64,000 bases of DNA from Mobilitalea sibirica (GTDB taxonomy: Bacteria > Bacillota > Clostridia > Lachnospirales > Lachnospiraceae): positions 1 to 64,000 of the forward strand of contig NZ_JAEAGR010000012.1 of assembly GCF_015999265.1 (NCBI RefSeq), written 5' to 3'. How positions within the stretch are numbered: the first letter of the stretch is position 1; the number at the start of each line of letters is the position of its first letter. Shown here piece by piece: positions 17,515 to 27,272 of the stretch. The position numbers and the translations under genes are program-made. The notes beneath the pieces were generated by a model. It was not told the origin of the DNA, did no database searches, and worked only from the letters and a program-made list of their open reading frames with translations.

Positions 17515-19761
17515 ATGTTTATTATATTAAAGCATCTTAAGAAATCGGTAGCTGCTATGCTAACCGTAACAATCCTGCTGATTTTGCAGGCTTATTGTGA
17601 TTTATCACTACCTACTTATACCTCTCAAATAGTAAACGTCGGAATTATGCAGGGCGGAATCGAAAGCCCGGTTCCTGAAGTAATACGACAATCTGAATTA
17701 GATTTATTAACCTTATTCCTGGATGAAGATGAAATAAACACCGTATACCTCCATTATTCTCCTATGGAACAAAGTCAATACAATACCACGAAATGGTCTG
17801 ATTATACCAAGAAGTATCCCGTGCTTAAAACGGAGAACCTTTATATCTGGGATAAGAATGAGGAGGATCGTCTGGAAACTATCCTATCCATCCCAATGAT
17901 GCTTACCTTTGGTGCCAAAAACCAAAGCGAAGAAACCTTAGCAATGAGGGATCAGCTTCTCTCCACTCTGTCACCCGAGATAGTTAATGAAGATATGGAT
18001 TTACTATCCATACTATCAATACTGCCTCCTCAACAAAGATCTTCTATTGTTAGTGGGATGAAGGACGCCATAGCTCAGATGCCGGAGATGATTGTCACTC
18101 AATCAGCGATCACCTACTTGAAAGCGGAGTATGAAGTGATTGGTGTTGATGTGGATCAGCTACAATCTAATTATATTTTATTGGCAGGTCTGAAAATGGT
18201 CGGTCTTGCCTTAGCAGCAACCCTGGCCTCCATATTGGTGACCCTGTTTGCTGCCAGAATCGCAGCTAAAATGGGAAGGGACTTAAGAAGCAGAACATTT
18301 CAAAAGGTATTATCCTTTACCAATACAGAGATGGATCAGTTTTCCACTGCCTCCCTTATTACAAGAAGTACCAATGACATCCAGCAGGTTCAGATGCTGG
18401 CGGTAATGTTAATTCGAATCGTAATCTACTCCCCAATTTTAGCAGCCGGCGGTGTATTTAAGATCTTAAATACAAATACCTCAATGGCATGGACCTTAGC
18501 GGTTGGTGTCGGTGCAATTATGACTTTAATCACAACCCTAATGGTTGTTGCTATGCCCAAATTCAAGCTGATGCAGAAATTAGTTGACCGGATTAACTTA
18601 GTAACCAGAGAAATTCTAACCGGATTACCGGTTATTCGGGCGTTTAGTACCGAAACCCACGAAAGGAAGCGTTTTGATAAAGTAAACATAGATTTAACGA
18701 AAAATCATCTGTTTGTTAATCGTGTTATGACCTTTATGATGCCGGCTCTTATGTTGATTATGAACCTGGTCTCCATCTTAATTCTATGGGTTGGAGCTGA
18801 TAAAATCAACGGTGGGACAATGCAGGTTGGTGATATTATGGCTTTTATTCAATATACCATGCAGATTATTATGTCCTTCCTCATGTTAACCATGATATCC
18901 GTTATTCTTCCCAGAGCTGCCATATCTGCAAAACGTATCGATGAAGTTTTATCCGTTGAAACTGTAATTCATGATCCGGAAACAGAGGAAGAACCCATAG
19001 ATAAGAAGAGAAAAGGACATCTGGAGTTTAACAATGTAACATTCCGTTATCCAAATGCCAAAGAGGATGTATTATCGGACATCAGTTTTGTTGCAAAACC
19101 GGGTGAAACGACGGCCATCATCGGCAGTACCGGCAGCGGTAAATCCACTTTAATTAATCTGATACCCCGGTTTTATGATGTAACGGCCGGAAGCATCCGT
19201 ATAAATGGTGTAGATATCAGAAAGATGAAACAAAATTCCTTAAGAAACAAACTGGGTTATGTTCCCCAAAAAGGAGTTCTATTCTCCGGTTCGATTGAAT
19301 CCAATATCGCCTTTGGCAAGTCCGATGCCACGAAAGAGGATATAAAATCAGCTGCCAGAATTGCACAGGCTACTGAATTTATCGAAGCAAAACCTGAAGG
19401 TTTCAATGCTCCGATATCACAAGGAGGAACCAATGTTTCCGGCGGGCAAAAGCAGAGGTTATCCATAGCAAGAGCCATTGCTAAAAACCCTGAAATCTAT
19501 ATCTTTGATGACAGTTTTTCGGCTCTGGATTATAAAACCGATTCCGTACTTAGAAAAACCTTGAAAGAGGAGCTCACAGAAAGCACCGTTATCATTGTAG
19601 CTCAAAGAATTAGTACGATCATGCATGCAGAGCAGATTTTAGTACTTGACGAAGGGCGAATTGTTGGTAAGGGAACTCATAAGGATCTACTTAAAACCTG
19701 TGAGGTATATCGTCAGATTGCATCTTCCCAATTATCAAAGGAGGAGTTGGAATATGAATAG
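17515..19761 (+). CDS. ABC exporter half, degenerate ATPase subunit
   Basis: 748-residue fused membrane-ATPase half-transporter. A first helix near residue 10-30 is followed by an unusually long extracytoplasmic loop of about 190 residues before the second helix (near 222-245); four more helices and the nucleotide-binding domain follow. Walker A GSTGSGKST is at 538-546 and the signature VSGGQKQRL is intact. The Walker B ends D665-D666 in place of Asp-Glu, and the H-loop residue is Gln697, so its own ATP site should be non-hydrolytic. That is the pattern of heterodimeric type IV exporters (BmrCD, TM287/288-like). Its partner begins 8 bp before its stop. The exported compound is unknown. Confidence 0.93.
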   Translation: MFIILKHLKKSVAAMLTVTILLILQAYCDLSLPTYTSQIVNVGIMQGGIESPVPEVIRQSELDLLTLFLDEDEINTVYLHYSPMEQSQYNTTKWSDYTKKYPVLKTENLYIWDKNEEDRLETILSIPMMLTFGAKNQSEETLAMRDQLLSTLSPEIVNEDMDLLSILSILPPQQRSSIVSGMKDAIAQMPEMIVTQSAITYLKAEYEVIGVDVDQLQSNYILLAGLKMVGLALAATLASILVTLFAARIAAKMGRDLRSRTFQKVLSFTNTEMDQFSTASLITRSTNDIQQVQMLAVMLIRIVIYSPILAAGGVFKILNTNTSMAWTLAVGVGAIMTLITTLMVVAMPKFKLMQKLVDRINLVTREILTGLPVIRAFSTETHERKRFDKVNIDLTKNHLFVNRVMTFMMPALMLIMNLVSILILWVGADKINGGTMQVGDIMAFIQYTMQIIMSFLMLTMISVILPRAAISAKRIDEVLSVETVIHDPETEEEPIDKKRKGHLEFNNVTFRYPNAKEDVLSDISFVAKPGETTAIIGSTGSGKSTLINLIPRFYDVTAGSIRINGVDIRKMKQNSLRNKLGYVPQKGVLFSGSIESNIAFGKSDATKEDIKSAARIAQATEFIEAKPEGFNAPISQGGTNVSGGQKQRLSIARAIAKNPEIYIFDDSFSALDYKTDSVLRKTLKEELTESTVIIVAQRISTIMHAEQILVLDEGRIVGKGTHKDLLKTCEVYRQIASSQLSKEELEYE

Positions 19762-21787
19762 AAAAGAGAAAAGACTCAATGAAAATCAACAACACGGATC
19801 CGATATATCGCTAAATAATTCCATACAAGAACAGCAGTCAATGGATTTAGATGCAGGACAAAATCCTTCAAATACAGCACTGGAACAAACCCCAGTTAGT
19901 ATGGAACAGCAGCCAAGTCCGGCTGCCCCCGGACAAAAGCCTATAGGCTCTGCCCCCGGCAGACGCCCCATGGGCCCGGGTTTTGGCCCTGGAGGAATGG
20001 GCCGTCCCGGTGAGAAAGCTAAGGATTTCAAAGGCACCATGAGAAAGCTTACGGGTTATCTATCTAAATACAAGCTAGGCTTTTTGATTGTGTTTCTTTT
20101 TGCAATAGGCAGTACTGTATTTGCTATTATAGGTCCTACCATTATGGGTAATGCTACCACGGAGATCGCCAATGGTATCGTAAGCAAAATTGGCGGTGGA
20201 AGCGGCATCGATTTTAGTAAACTGGGTAGAATTTTGTTACTACTCATCTTCCTGTATTCGATATCCTCCCTATTCTCTTTCATCATGGGTCTGCTGACAA
20301 CAGGTATTGCACAAAAGGTATCCTATAAGTTTCGAAGAGAAATATCTGAGAAGATACATCGGATGCCGATGAACTACTTTGATACAATGAATCATGGTGA
20401 GATTCTATCCCGGGTAACCAACGATGTTGATACCTTAAGCCAAAGCTTAAATCAAAGCTTAACCCAGCTGATTACCTCTGTTATCAGTATCATAGGTATC
20501 TTAATCATGATGCTTCGTATCAGTGTTGCCATGACTTTGCTTGCTCTTATGATTATGCCGGTTTCTATGCTTATCATGAGTAAGATCATCAAAAAATCAC
20601 AGAAATATTTTAGCCAACAACAGGAATACTTAGGCCATGTCAATGGTCAGGTGGAAGAAGTATTTGGCGGTCACAATATTGTGAAAGTATTTAACAAGGA
20701 AGAGGATGCTCTGAGAGAATTTGATGAGCAGAATGCGAAATTATATGAATCCGCATGGAAATCACAGTTTCTCTCTGGTATGATGCATCCGATTATGCAG
20801 TTTGTCGGTAATATCGGTTATGTAGGTGTTGCTATCCTGGGTGGATACCTTACCGTTCAGGGAAAGATTAAGATTGGTCAGATCCAGTCCTTCTTCCAGT
20901 ATATCCGTAGTTTTACCATGCCAATCGGACAGCTTTCCCAGGTGGCGAATATGTTCCAATCCACAGCAGCTGCCGCCGAACGGGTGTTTCAATTTTTGGA
21001 GGAAGAGGAAGAATCCGAGGCTCCAAAAAATGCGAAATCGATCGAAGGCCTAGAGGGTAACGTAGAATTTAAACAGGTTTATTTTGGTTATCATCCCGAC
21101 AAAATTATCATTAATAATTTTAACGCAAAAGCTAATAAGGGACAAAAAATAGCGATTGTAGGTCCAACCGGAGCCGGTAAGACTACCATAGTTAAGCTGT
21201 TAATGCGTTTTTACGATGTAAACAGCGGTGAAATTTTGATTGACGGACACAATATCAAGGATTTTGACAGAAATGAATTAAGGAAGATGTTTGGAATGGT
21301 GTTACAGGATGCCTGGTTATTTAACGGAACAATCATGGATAATATAAGATACTCTAAACTAGATGCTACGGATGAGGAGGTAATCGCTGCTGCCAAAGCC
21401 GCCCACGTTGACCATTTTATCTTAACTTTACCTGACGGTTACCAGATGGTTTTAAATGAAGAAGCCAACAATGTGTCCCAGGGTCAGAAACAGCTTTTAA
21501 CCATTGCTCGGGCAATACTGGCTGATCCCAAAATTCTAATTCTTGACGAGGCGACCAGCTCGGTGGATACCAGAACCGAAATCCTAATTCAAAAAGCAAT
21601 GGACCACTTAATGAAGGGAAGAACCAGTTTCATCATCGCACACCGACTTTCTACCATACGGGATGCTGATTTAATTCTGGTCATGAATGAAGGAGATATC
21701 GTAGAACAGGGTAATCATGAAGAACTGCTGGCAAAAGACGGTTTCTATGCGAAACTGTACAATTCACAGTTTGAAAGAACAGCATAA
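19754..21787 (+). CDS. ABC exporter half, catalytic ATPase subunit
   Basis: 677 residues from the ATG at 19754, which lies after AAAGGAGGAG and overlaps the previous gene by 8 bp. The open frame extends 36 codons further upstream, but that part is antiparallel coding noise inside the neighbour. The first 85 residues are a low-complexity, Gln/Pro/Gly/Met-rich tail (GFGPGGMGRPG). Six helices follow, then an ATPase domain with Walker A GPTGAGKTT at 470-478, catalytic D598-E599 and H630 in IAHRLST. Its signature reads VSQGQ instead of SGGQ. This complements the degenerate site of the partner, so the pair has one active and one inactive ATP site. Probably a multidrug or lipid exporter. Confidence 0.93.
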   Translation: MNRKEKRLNENQQHGSDISLNNSIQEQQSMDLDAGQNPSNTALEQTPVSMEQQPSPAAPGQKPIGSAPGRRPMGPGFGPGGMGRPGEKAKDFKGTMRKLTGYLSKYKLGFLIVFLFAIGSTVFAIIGPTIMGNATTEIANGIVSKIGGGSGIDFSKLGRILLLLIFLYSISSLFSFIMGLLTTGIAQKVSYKFRREISEKIHRMPMNYFDTMNHGEILSRVTNDVDTLSQSLNQSLTQLITSVISIIGILIMMLRISVAMTLLALMIMPVSMLIMSKIIKKSQKYFSQQQEYLGHVNGQVEEVFGGHNIVKVFNKEEDALREFDEQNAKLYESAWKSQFLSGMMHPIMQFVGNIGYVGVAILGGYLTVQGKIKIGQIQSFFQYIRSFTMPIGQLSQVANMFQSTAAAAERVFQFLEEEEESEAPKNAKSIEGLEGNVEFKQVYFGYHPDKIIINNFNAKANKGQKIAIVGPTGAGKTTIVKLLMRFYDVNSGEILIDGHNIKDFDRNELRKMFGMVLQDAWLFNGTIMDNIRYSKLDATDEEVIAAAKAAHVDHFILTLPDGYQMVLNEEANNVSQGQKQLLTIARAILADPKILILDEATSSVDTRTEILIQKAMDHLMKGRTSFIIAHRLSTIRDADLILVMNEGDIVEQGNHEELLAKDGFYAKLYNSQFERTA

Positions 21788-21885
21788 ACGAAGAAAGTGG
21801 CAACAGCACTTTTGGCGTTTCTGAGGTGTTGCATAATTGGTATGACGGGAGCAATATAAACCTATAATTAAGGAGGAGGTTCACA

Positions 21886-22149
21886 ATGGAAGCAAAATAT
21901 CAGAAATTGGGTATTACCTTATCATCTGAGGAAAAGAAGCAATTACTTGAAGAAATTGTCTATTATTTTGAAACAGAGCGGGATGAGAAGCTTGGAATCA
22001 TTGGATCTGAAAATATTCTGGATTTCTTTATGGACACTCTGGGTTGCTACATCTATAACAAAGCACTGGATGATACGAAACTATGGTATAGTAAAAGAAT
22101 GGAGGACATCGAAGGAGATTTCTATGCCTTATATAAAAACCTTAATTAA
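21886..22149 (+). CDS. DUF2164 family protein
   Basis: An 87-residue protein matching the DUF2164 pattern: ITLSSEEKKQLLEEIVYYFETERDE at the start, then a DFFMDTLGCYIYNKALDD core, ending in a short helix. No function is established for the family. AAGGAGGAGG lies 6 bases ahead of ATG. It follows the ABC exporter by 98 bp on the same strand and may be the last gene of that unit. A palindromic element follows at 22206. Confidence 0.85.
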   Translation: MEAKYQKLGITLSSEEKKQLLEEIVYYFETERDEKLGIIGSENILDFFMDTLGCYIYNKALDDTKLWYSKRMEDIEGDFYALYKNLN

Positions 22150-22205
22150 TTTCGTTATAGTCATCTTAGAAGAACCAACGAAACGAAATAATCGAAGCGT
22201 TTAGA

Positions 22206-22396
22206 AGAGTCTGTTGAAAATTGAACACAAGGGGTCTGACTTACCGTAATACACTGTTTGACGAACATGTTGTTGATTTTGTCTGCACAAAGCGAACAAA
22301 TATGTTCGATAAGTGCAGACAAAATCAATGATATGTCCTTCAACCTGTGTGTGAGGTAAGTTATACCCCTTGTCACTTCGATTTTCAACAGACTCT
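22206..22396. repeat. Nested palindrome, family copy A (best-preserved)
   Basis: 191-bp hairpin. Outer arms of about 42 bp (AGAGTCTGTTGAAAATTGAA...CTTACC and complement) are almost intact. Next comes a CCGTAATACACTGTTTGACG/ACATGTT segment. The innermost arms are TTGATTTTGTCTGCAC and GTGCAGACAAAATCAA around CGAACA-aata-TGTTCG. Read on the minus strand it matches copies at 40233 and 52008 through ACATG(T/C)(C/T)CGTCAAACAGTG(T/C)ATTACGGTAA. It lies between convergent genes and has no reading frame of its own. Confidence 0.88.
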
Positions 22397-22436
22397 TTCG
22401 TTACACTGATGATTCTTACATAAAATTTCTCTCTGA

Positions 22437-24263
22437 TTACTTCCCATTTTTTGATGCTTCAATCTGTTCTGCAAGATCATTTAGATACACCCATCGCTCC
22501 ATTTTATCCTCCAGTTGCTTAATCAGAACACCTTTCTTTTTCATAAGCTCATTTAATTTGGAATATTCGGTTGCGGATTTCTCAATCTCGATTTCTGTCT
22601 CTTCGATTTGATTCTCTATCTCAGCTATTACTTCGTCAATCGTTTCAAACTCTCTTTGTTCCTGATAGCTGAATTTAAGCTTCGTATCTCTCTGCTTCCA
22701 GGTGGCTGTTGCGGCAGATACTTTTTCTTTAGAAGAATTCGCTGCTTCCCCTTTATTATCCATAGCTTCTAAATCAAGAATTTCTCTGGCTGCTTTATAA
22801 TCCGAAAAATTACCTTCATATTGTCTGATTACCCCATTGTCTTCGAAGGCAAAGATCCGTGTCGTAATCTTGTCCAGAAAATAACGGTCATGGGATACGG
22901 TTACTACAATTCCAGAGAATGTCATCAGATATTCCTCTAGAATATTTAAAGTCTGAATATCCAGGTCATTGGTGGGCTCATCCAGAACCAAAACATTGGG
23001 TGCTTCCATCAGTACCTTTAATAGATACAATCTTCTCTTCTCTCCCCCGGAAAGTTTGGCTATGACCGTATATTGCATGGAACCGGTAAACAGAAATTTC
23101 TCACACATCTGGGATGCCGTCACCGTACCCTCCGAGGTCTGTATATACTCTGCTGTATCTTTAATATAATCAATTACTTTTAGACTTTCATCCATATATT
23201 CATTTTCTTGAGAAAAATACCCCAGCTTTATGGTACTTCCCATCTCTACACTACCTTCATCGGGAACTAACTTACCGGTAAGTATATTAAGTAGGGTAGA
23301 TTTACCGCAACCGTTTGGACCGATAATGCCAATCCGGTCTCCGGGTAACAGGATGTAGGTGAAATTCTGAAATAATACTTTACCGTCATAGGCCTTCCCA
23401 ATTCCATCTAATTCAATCGTCTTCTTACCCATTCGGGATGATAAGGCATTTATTTCAACTTTCCCGTCCGTCTCAATTACTTTCCGATCTCTTAACTCTT
23501 CAAAGCGTTGGATGTGTGCCTTTTGCTTTGTAGACCTGGCTCTGGCACCTCTTTGCATCCACTCTAACTCAACGCGAAAGAGACTCTTGGCCTTCCTCTC
23601 TGAGGCAAGTTGCATTTCCTCCCTCTCAGCCTTTAATTCAAGAAACTTCGAATAATTTGCTGTATAGGAATAGATGCTTCCTTTATCAATCTCAATAATT
23701 TTATTGGTTACCTTGTCAAGAAAATACCGGTCATGGGTTATCATGATAAAGGCACCGCGGTATTTCGCCAGATAATCTTCTAACCATTCCGTCATTGTGC
23801 TATCCAAATGATTGGTGGGCTCATCCAGCACCAAGATATCTGCCGGTGTAAGAAGCGCCCTTACTAGAGCAACCCTCTTTTTTTGACCTCCGGATAGCAC
23901 TTTGGGTGTTCCTTCCGGATCGGTTATACCCAGTTTTATCAGCATTGCCCTTGCTTCACCCTCCAGATTTCGGTACTCCTCTTCTGCCTTCTGACCCTGA
24001 ACCACATTTTGAAGAATATTCAAATCCTCATCAAATACCGGAGTCTGGGACAGATACGAGATCCTAACCTTCTTTCCTTTCGTAACAACCCCATCATCAG
24101 GCTCTTCCAGACCCGCTATTATTTTTAACAGTGTTGATTTTCCTGTTCCGTTAATACCGATGACTCCGATTTTATCTCCCTCATTAATACCAAGGCTTAC
24201 ATGATCAAAGAGCATTCGTTCTGTGTAGCTTTTACTCATATTCTCTATTGTTAGTAAATTCAT
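22437..24263 (-). CDS. ABC-F family ATPase
   Basis: A 608-residue soluble protein with two ABC ATPase domains and no membrane helices, the ABC-F architecture of ribosome-associated translation factors. Walker A motifs are GINGTGKST (about residue 36) and GPNGCGKST (about 334). Signatures LSGGQKKR and LSGGEKRR and Walker B ends VLDEPTNHLD and VLDEPTNDLD are all intact. The inter-domain linker holds the expected long charged helices (about 230-290). The C-terminus is a coiled coil (about 545-605), as in Uup/YdiF-type members. Such proteins resolve stalled ribosomes, and some give antibiotic protection. Nothing here points to a particular drug. A weak AAAGG lies upstream of ATG. Confidence 0.93.
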   Translation of the reverse strand: MNLLTIENMSKSYTERMLFDHVSLGINEGDKIGVIGINGTGKSTLLKIIAGLEEPDDGVVTKGKKVRISYLSQTPVFDEDLNILQNVVQGQKAEEEYRNLEGEARAMLIKLGITDPEGTPKVLSGGQKKRVALVRALLTPADILVLDEPTNHLDSTMTEWLEDYLAKYRGAFIMITHDRYFLDKVTNKIIEIDKGSIYSYTANYSKFLELKAEREEMQLASERKAKSLFRVELEWMQRGARARSTKQKAHIQRFEELRDRKVIETDGKVEINALSSRMGKKTIELDGIGKAYDGKVLFQNFTYILLPGDRIGIIGPNGCGKSTLLNILTGKLVPDEGSVEMGSTIKLGYFSQENEYMDESLKVIDYIKDTAEYIQTSEGTVTASQMCEKFLFTGSMQYTVIAKLSGGEKRRLYLLKVLMEAPNVLVLDEPTNDLDIQTLNILEEYLMTFSGIVVTVSHDRYFLDKITTRIFAFEDNGVIRQYEGNFSDYKAAREILDLEAMDNKGEAANSSKEKVSAATATWKQRDTKLKFSYQEQREFETIDEVIAEIENQIEETEIEIEKSATEYSKLNELMKKKGVLIKQLEDKMERWVYLNDLAEQIEASKNGK

Positions 24264-24420
24264 AATTTCTGAACCTTTCTATCGCATATCCATTTATGTC
24301 TGTTTATCGTATCATAAGAACCTATAAAAGTCTACAAAGAAAGAACAAGGTCAATCTTACAGAAACCATAATGATCAATCTACTATATAATAAATTGTAT
24401 ATACATATAAATGTATATGA

Positions 24421-24482
24421 GGATGTTGTAATATGAATATGTCTGGGTTTTAACTTACCCTTAATATTCATTTTACAACATC
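24421..24482. terminator. Hairpin at the end of the pel operon
   Basis: GGATGTTGTAA...GAATAT pairs with ATATTC...TTACAACATCC, starting 6 bp beyond the DUF4832 stop. A smaller AT palindrome (TATACATATAAATGTATA) lies next to it. It is the most likely end point of the operon transcript and separates it from the ABC-F gene upstream of it in map order. Confidence 0.65.
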
Positions 24483-24487
24483 CCCGT

Positions 24488-25855
24488 TTATCTCAGCTTT
24501 TTCAAAACATATCGATTATCCTCATGGATATAAGTAGCTATATAATTAACACCATTCTTGTATTCGATGTCTTCATTAGCCAAATGAACCGAATCATAAT
24601 AATTCTTCGTATCCGCATCCGCCGGGCCGCTAATTTTAATACCTATATTCAAATTCTTTCCTTCAAAGATTTGTGGAACATTGGCGGTTATTTTTAGAGT
24701 ATCTTCTGACATCCCTTTTATAAGGTGAATTTGTTCTTTATCACATTGGAATTTTGCCACAATTCCGTTATTTTCAATGATCAGCCAGGTTACATACTCT
24801 TCTTTTATGGCTGAAAACCCTGTATTTTTTACTGTTATTTTTACATCGAATTGCTTTTTTATCTTTAAATCTTTTGGGAGTGTTACACTTTTTAAGCTAT
24901 ATCGATACCCCAATCGGTTGTTGATATCATCAAAAGCGTTCCTCCCATTCAAAGTTTCTTTCTTCCAGCTTTCTAGGACCTCTTTATTATATCTGGAATT
25001 TAAGTAAGTTAGATTTAGCTTTTCAAATTCCGCTGTTGCATTTGTTGCGGAGGAAAATACACTAACTTTTGGCATCTCGCCTCCGTTCATATGATGTGAC
25101 ATATTTTTTGAAACCCACTCTAACTCCTGAGTACGGGAATACTTCGGATCATCGTAGGTACCCATATCACTGTCCGTTGACAGTAGTGCATCATTGTGAA
25201 AGCCTAGCCTCTGAGTATCCAATCCTGCTTCTAACGCATCCCGAATAAACCTCGGCCTTCTTACATTTATAACTATGTTGTTGTCTAGATTTTTTATCAA
25301 TTCACCCAGAATCGTATTTCTGTTTTTCTTACTTTGTTGTTCCTCCTCCGGTAACAGATTACTGTGGTGCCATTCACCCCAGGGTCCTAAAAACCCTGCC
25401 TGTACACAGAGGATATTACTTCTATATTCATTTACTATTGGAGCTATCTGCCTAATATGACCCAGAGTAATTTCGATATCTTTGGGATCTTTATATTCAT
25501 ATTCTGCTTCAAACCCATAAGCTGCACGAAATATCACTTTAATCCCATATTCCTTGGCTGTTTCCAAAGCTTGTCTTAATTCCTCAAGCTTTTCTAAACT
25601 GATTGGTTCCCTTACATAATCTTTGATATCATATCCCATCAAAGCCAGCGTGATACCTTCTTTACGAAGTGTTTCCAATTTACTGATCCTGCTACTGTCA
25701 AACTGAATATAAAAACCTCGTGCCGGGTTTGTCAGGGCCTCCTGGCTTTCTGTAAATAGTAATTTAATTTTTTTAGCATATAGTATCATATACATTAATC
25801 CAAATATGAAAAGCACAATCACTAATGCGATGATTATTTTTTTCGCTGTACTCAT
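24488..25855 (-). CDS. DUF4832/DUF4874-type secreted protein, pel operon
   Basis: 455 residues from the ATG at 25855 (AGGGATTG ahead; the preceding in-frame TTG is less likely). An N-terminal anchor of about 20 hydrophobic residues is followed by LTNPARGFY, the opening motif of the DUF4874/DUF4832 glycosidase-like barrel. Further signposts are FRAAYG, CVQAGFLGPWGEWH, VINVRRPRF and FHNDALL, all in family order. The C-terminal 110 residues look like an Ig-like beta domain (LKIKKQFDVKITVKN). The extracytoplasmic barrel suggests binding or cutting of a polysaccharide. Last gene of the pel operon, 26 bp after DUF4956. Catalytic activity is an inference. Confidence 0.85.
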   Translation of the reverse strand: MSTAKKIIIALVIVLFIFGLMYMILYAKKIKLLFTESQEALTNPARGFYIQFDSSRISKLETLRKEGITLALMGYDIKDYVREPISLEKLEELRQALETAKEYGIKVIFRAAYGFEAEYEYKDPKDIEITLGHIRQIAPIVNEYRSNILCVQAGFLGPWGEWHHSNLLPEEEQQSKKNRNTILGELIKNLDNNIVINVRRPRFIRDALEAGLDTQRLGFHNDALLSTDSDMGTYDDPKYSRTQELEWVSKNMSHHMNGGEMPKVSVFSSATNATAEFEKLNLTYLNSRYNKEVLESWKKETLNGRNAFDDINNRLGYRYSLKSVTLPKDLKIKKQFDVKITVKNTGFSAIKEEYVTWLIIENNGIVAKFQCDKEQIHLIKGMSEDTLKITANVPQIFEGKNLNIGIKISGPADADTKNYYDSVHLANEDIEYKNGVNYIATYIHEDNRYVLKKLR

Positions 25856-25881
25856 CAATCCCTGGGACCCCTTTTAATCAC

Positions 25882-26550
25882 TTATTCACCGAAATCTCCG
25901 GTGTATTCAACCAAAGCTGCACTATAAACACCTTCCACTTCTGAAAGAAGAGTTACAAAGGAGGTGTTATCCACTTTTGCTTTCACTTCAACGGTTAATT
26001 CTGTCTTTCCACCAAGTACTGTTTTATTTTTCAAAACATGTTTTACGTTAACAAGTATTTTTTGTACATCCTCATTTGCTTCGTTTTTGAATTTTACAAT
26101 TAACAGATAGACTCTAGCTGTATTTTTATATGTAATTAATAGAACATAGATTACTGCGATAACAAAGGTAGATAAAAAGGACATGAAATAAAGCCCGGCT
26201 CCACAGGTAATACCGATTGATATGGCCCAGAATAGAAAGCCTACATCTAAGGGGTCCTTGACCGCTGTACGAAACCGTACAATTGAAAGGGCACCTACCA
26301 TGCCTAAGGATAATACGACATTCGAACTGATGGTAATAACGATAAAAGTAGTGATAAGAGAGACAAGTACAAGCAGTATATTAAAATTGTTATTATAGAT
26401 GATACCCTTATAAAACTTCCGGTATATAAAATATATGATCATTCCGCAAAGGAATGACGAGATTAAGGCCATTAACACATTCGGTATCTGTAAATCCACC
26501 GCATTCCCTTCCATAAAACTTTTTTTGAATATATCTGAAAAACTTTTCAT
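25882..26550 (-). CDS. DUF4956 membrane protein
   Basis: A 222-residue protein with about four membrane helices (for example LMALISSFLCGMIIYFIY and ILLVLVSLITTFIVITI) and the family signature SLGMVGALSIVRFRTAVKDPLD near residues 82-100, followed by a ferredoxin-like soluble C-terminus of about 75 residues. DUF4956 is usually found beside VTC-domain and CotH genes, as here. Its ATG overlaps the VTC stop by 4 bp (ATGA), so translation is coupled. The biochemical role is not known; a partner of the VTC protein at the membrane is the simplest reading. Confidence 0.88.
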   Translation of the reverse strand: MKSFSDIFKKSFMEGNAVDLQIPNVLMALISSFLCGMIIYFIYRKFYKGIIYNNNFNILLVLVSLITTFIVITISSNVVLSLGMVGALSIVRFRTAVKDPLDVGFLFWAISIGITCGAGLYFMSFLSTFVIAVIYVLLITYKNTARVYLLIVKFKNEANEDVQKILVNVKHVLKNKTVLGGKTELTVEVKAKVDNTSFVTLLSEVEGVYSAALVEYTGDFGE

Positions 26551-27257
26551 ACTTGTGTTACCCTCCTATTTAATTTCCTACACATCACATATTTTGATAT
26601 GGCGCACTTTTGTGCTTTGGATATTTGAATCAGATCCCATATGTATTTTGGGATAAAGTCATCATATTTTACTTCTAAAACCATTAAGCCCTGAGGTAAA
26701 ACTTCCATTGTCTCATATTCTTCACCAAACATATCCAGAGAAAAAAGAGAAGCAGATATATTTTTATCAAATGTTATCCTTACGTTTCCAAGGTCGGATA
26801 CATAGGCTTCTCTCAGATATTCAACAACTGTAACCGGTGCAAGCAATCTGGAATTATGATAAGCGTATAGTTCTTTGCACACTGCTTCCTTCCGGTTTAA
26901 TAAAAAATCATATTCATCATTTAAAATCCGGTTGTATTCTTCCCGATTTAATGTCGCACTTTCCTTTGCAATAAAGCTATCGAATTTACTCTTGCACTCT
27001 AGTTTAATTATGTTATCACTTCGATCATAAATGCGTATTCGGTATTTACGACGAAATCTTGTTCCATTCACTTTTTGTTCCAGGGCTGAATGAAATACAT
27101 CATCAAAATACAGACTACTGATCAAATACCCTTCTTCATCCACCATATTCTCATCCGGCTTTAGGAGATATCGAAACCGTTCTCTTAAGGTTCGATAGAC
27201 TTCGTCTGTGATATAATATTTTAACTCATGTCGTAATTTATGATTTTGGTATTTCAT
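26547..27257 (-). CDS. VTC domain protein (polyphosphate polymerase-like)
   Basis: 236 residues from the ATG at 27257, eight bases after AGGAGG; another ATG two codons upstream is too close to that site. The basic, tunnel-lining motifs of the VTC/CYTH superfamily are all visible in order: RHELKYYI near residue 8, SLYFDD, RRKYRIRIYD, KLECKSK, VVEYLREAY, RITFDKNI and LEVKYDDFIP. In yeast Vtc4 this domain makes polyphosphate from ATP. In bacteria such stand-alone domains accompany DUF4956 and CotH genes with unknown product. It follows the CotH gene by 15 bp and overlaps DUF4956. Confidence 0.88.
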   Translation of the reverse strand: MKYQNHKLRHELKYYITDEVYRTLRERFRYLLKPDENMVDEEGYLISSLYFDDVFHSALEQKVNGTRFRRKYRIRIYDRSDNIIKLECKSKFDSFIAKESATLNREEYNRILNDEYDFLLNRKEAVCKELYAYHNSRLLAPVTVVEYLREAYVSDLGNVRITFDKNISASLFSLDMFGEEYETMEVLPQGLMVLEVKYDDFIPKYIWDLIQISKAQKCAISKYVMCRKLNRRVTQV

Positions 27258-27272
27258 AATCATGTCCTCCTA

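Noticed and set aside
22437-24263. ABC-F gene as an antibiotic-resistance determinant
   Set aside because: Its C-terminal coiled coil and linker look like housekeeping Uup/YdiF types; nothing points to a resistance subfamily.
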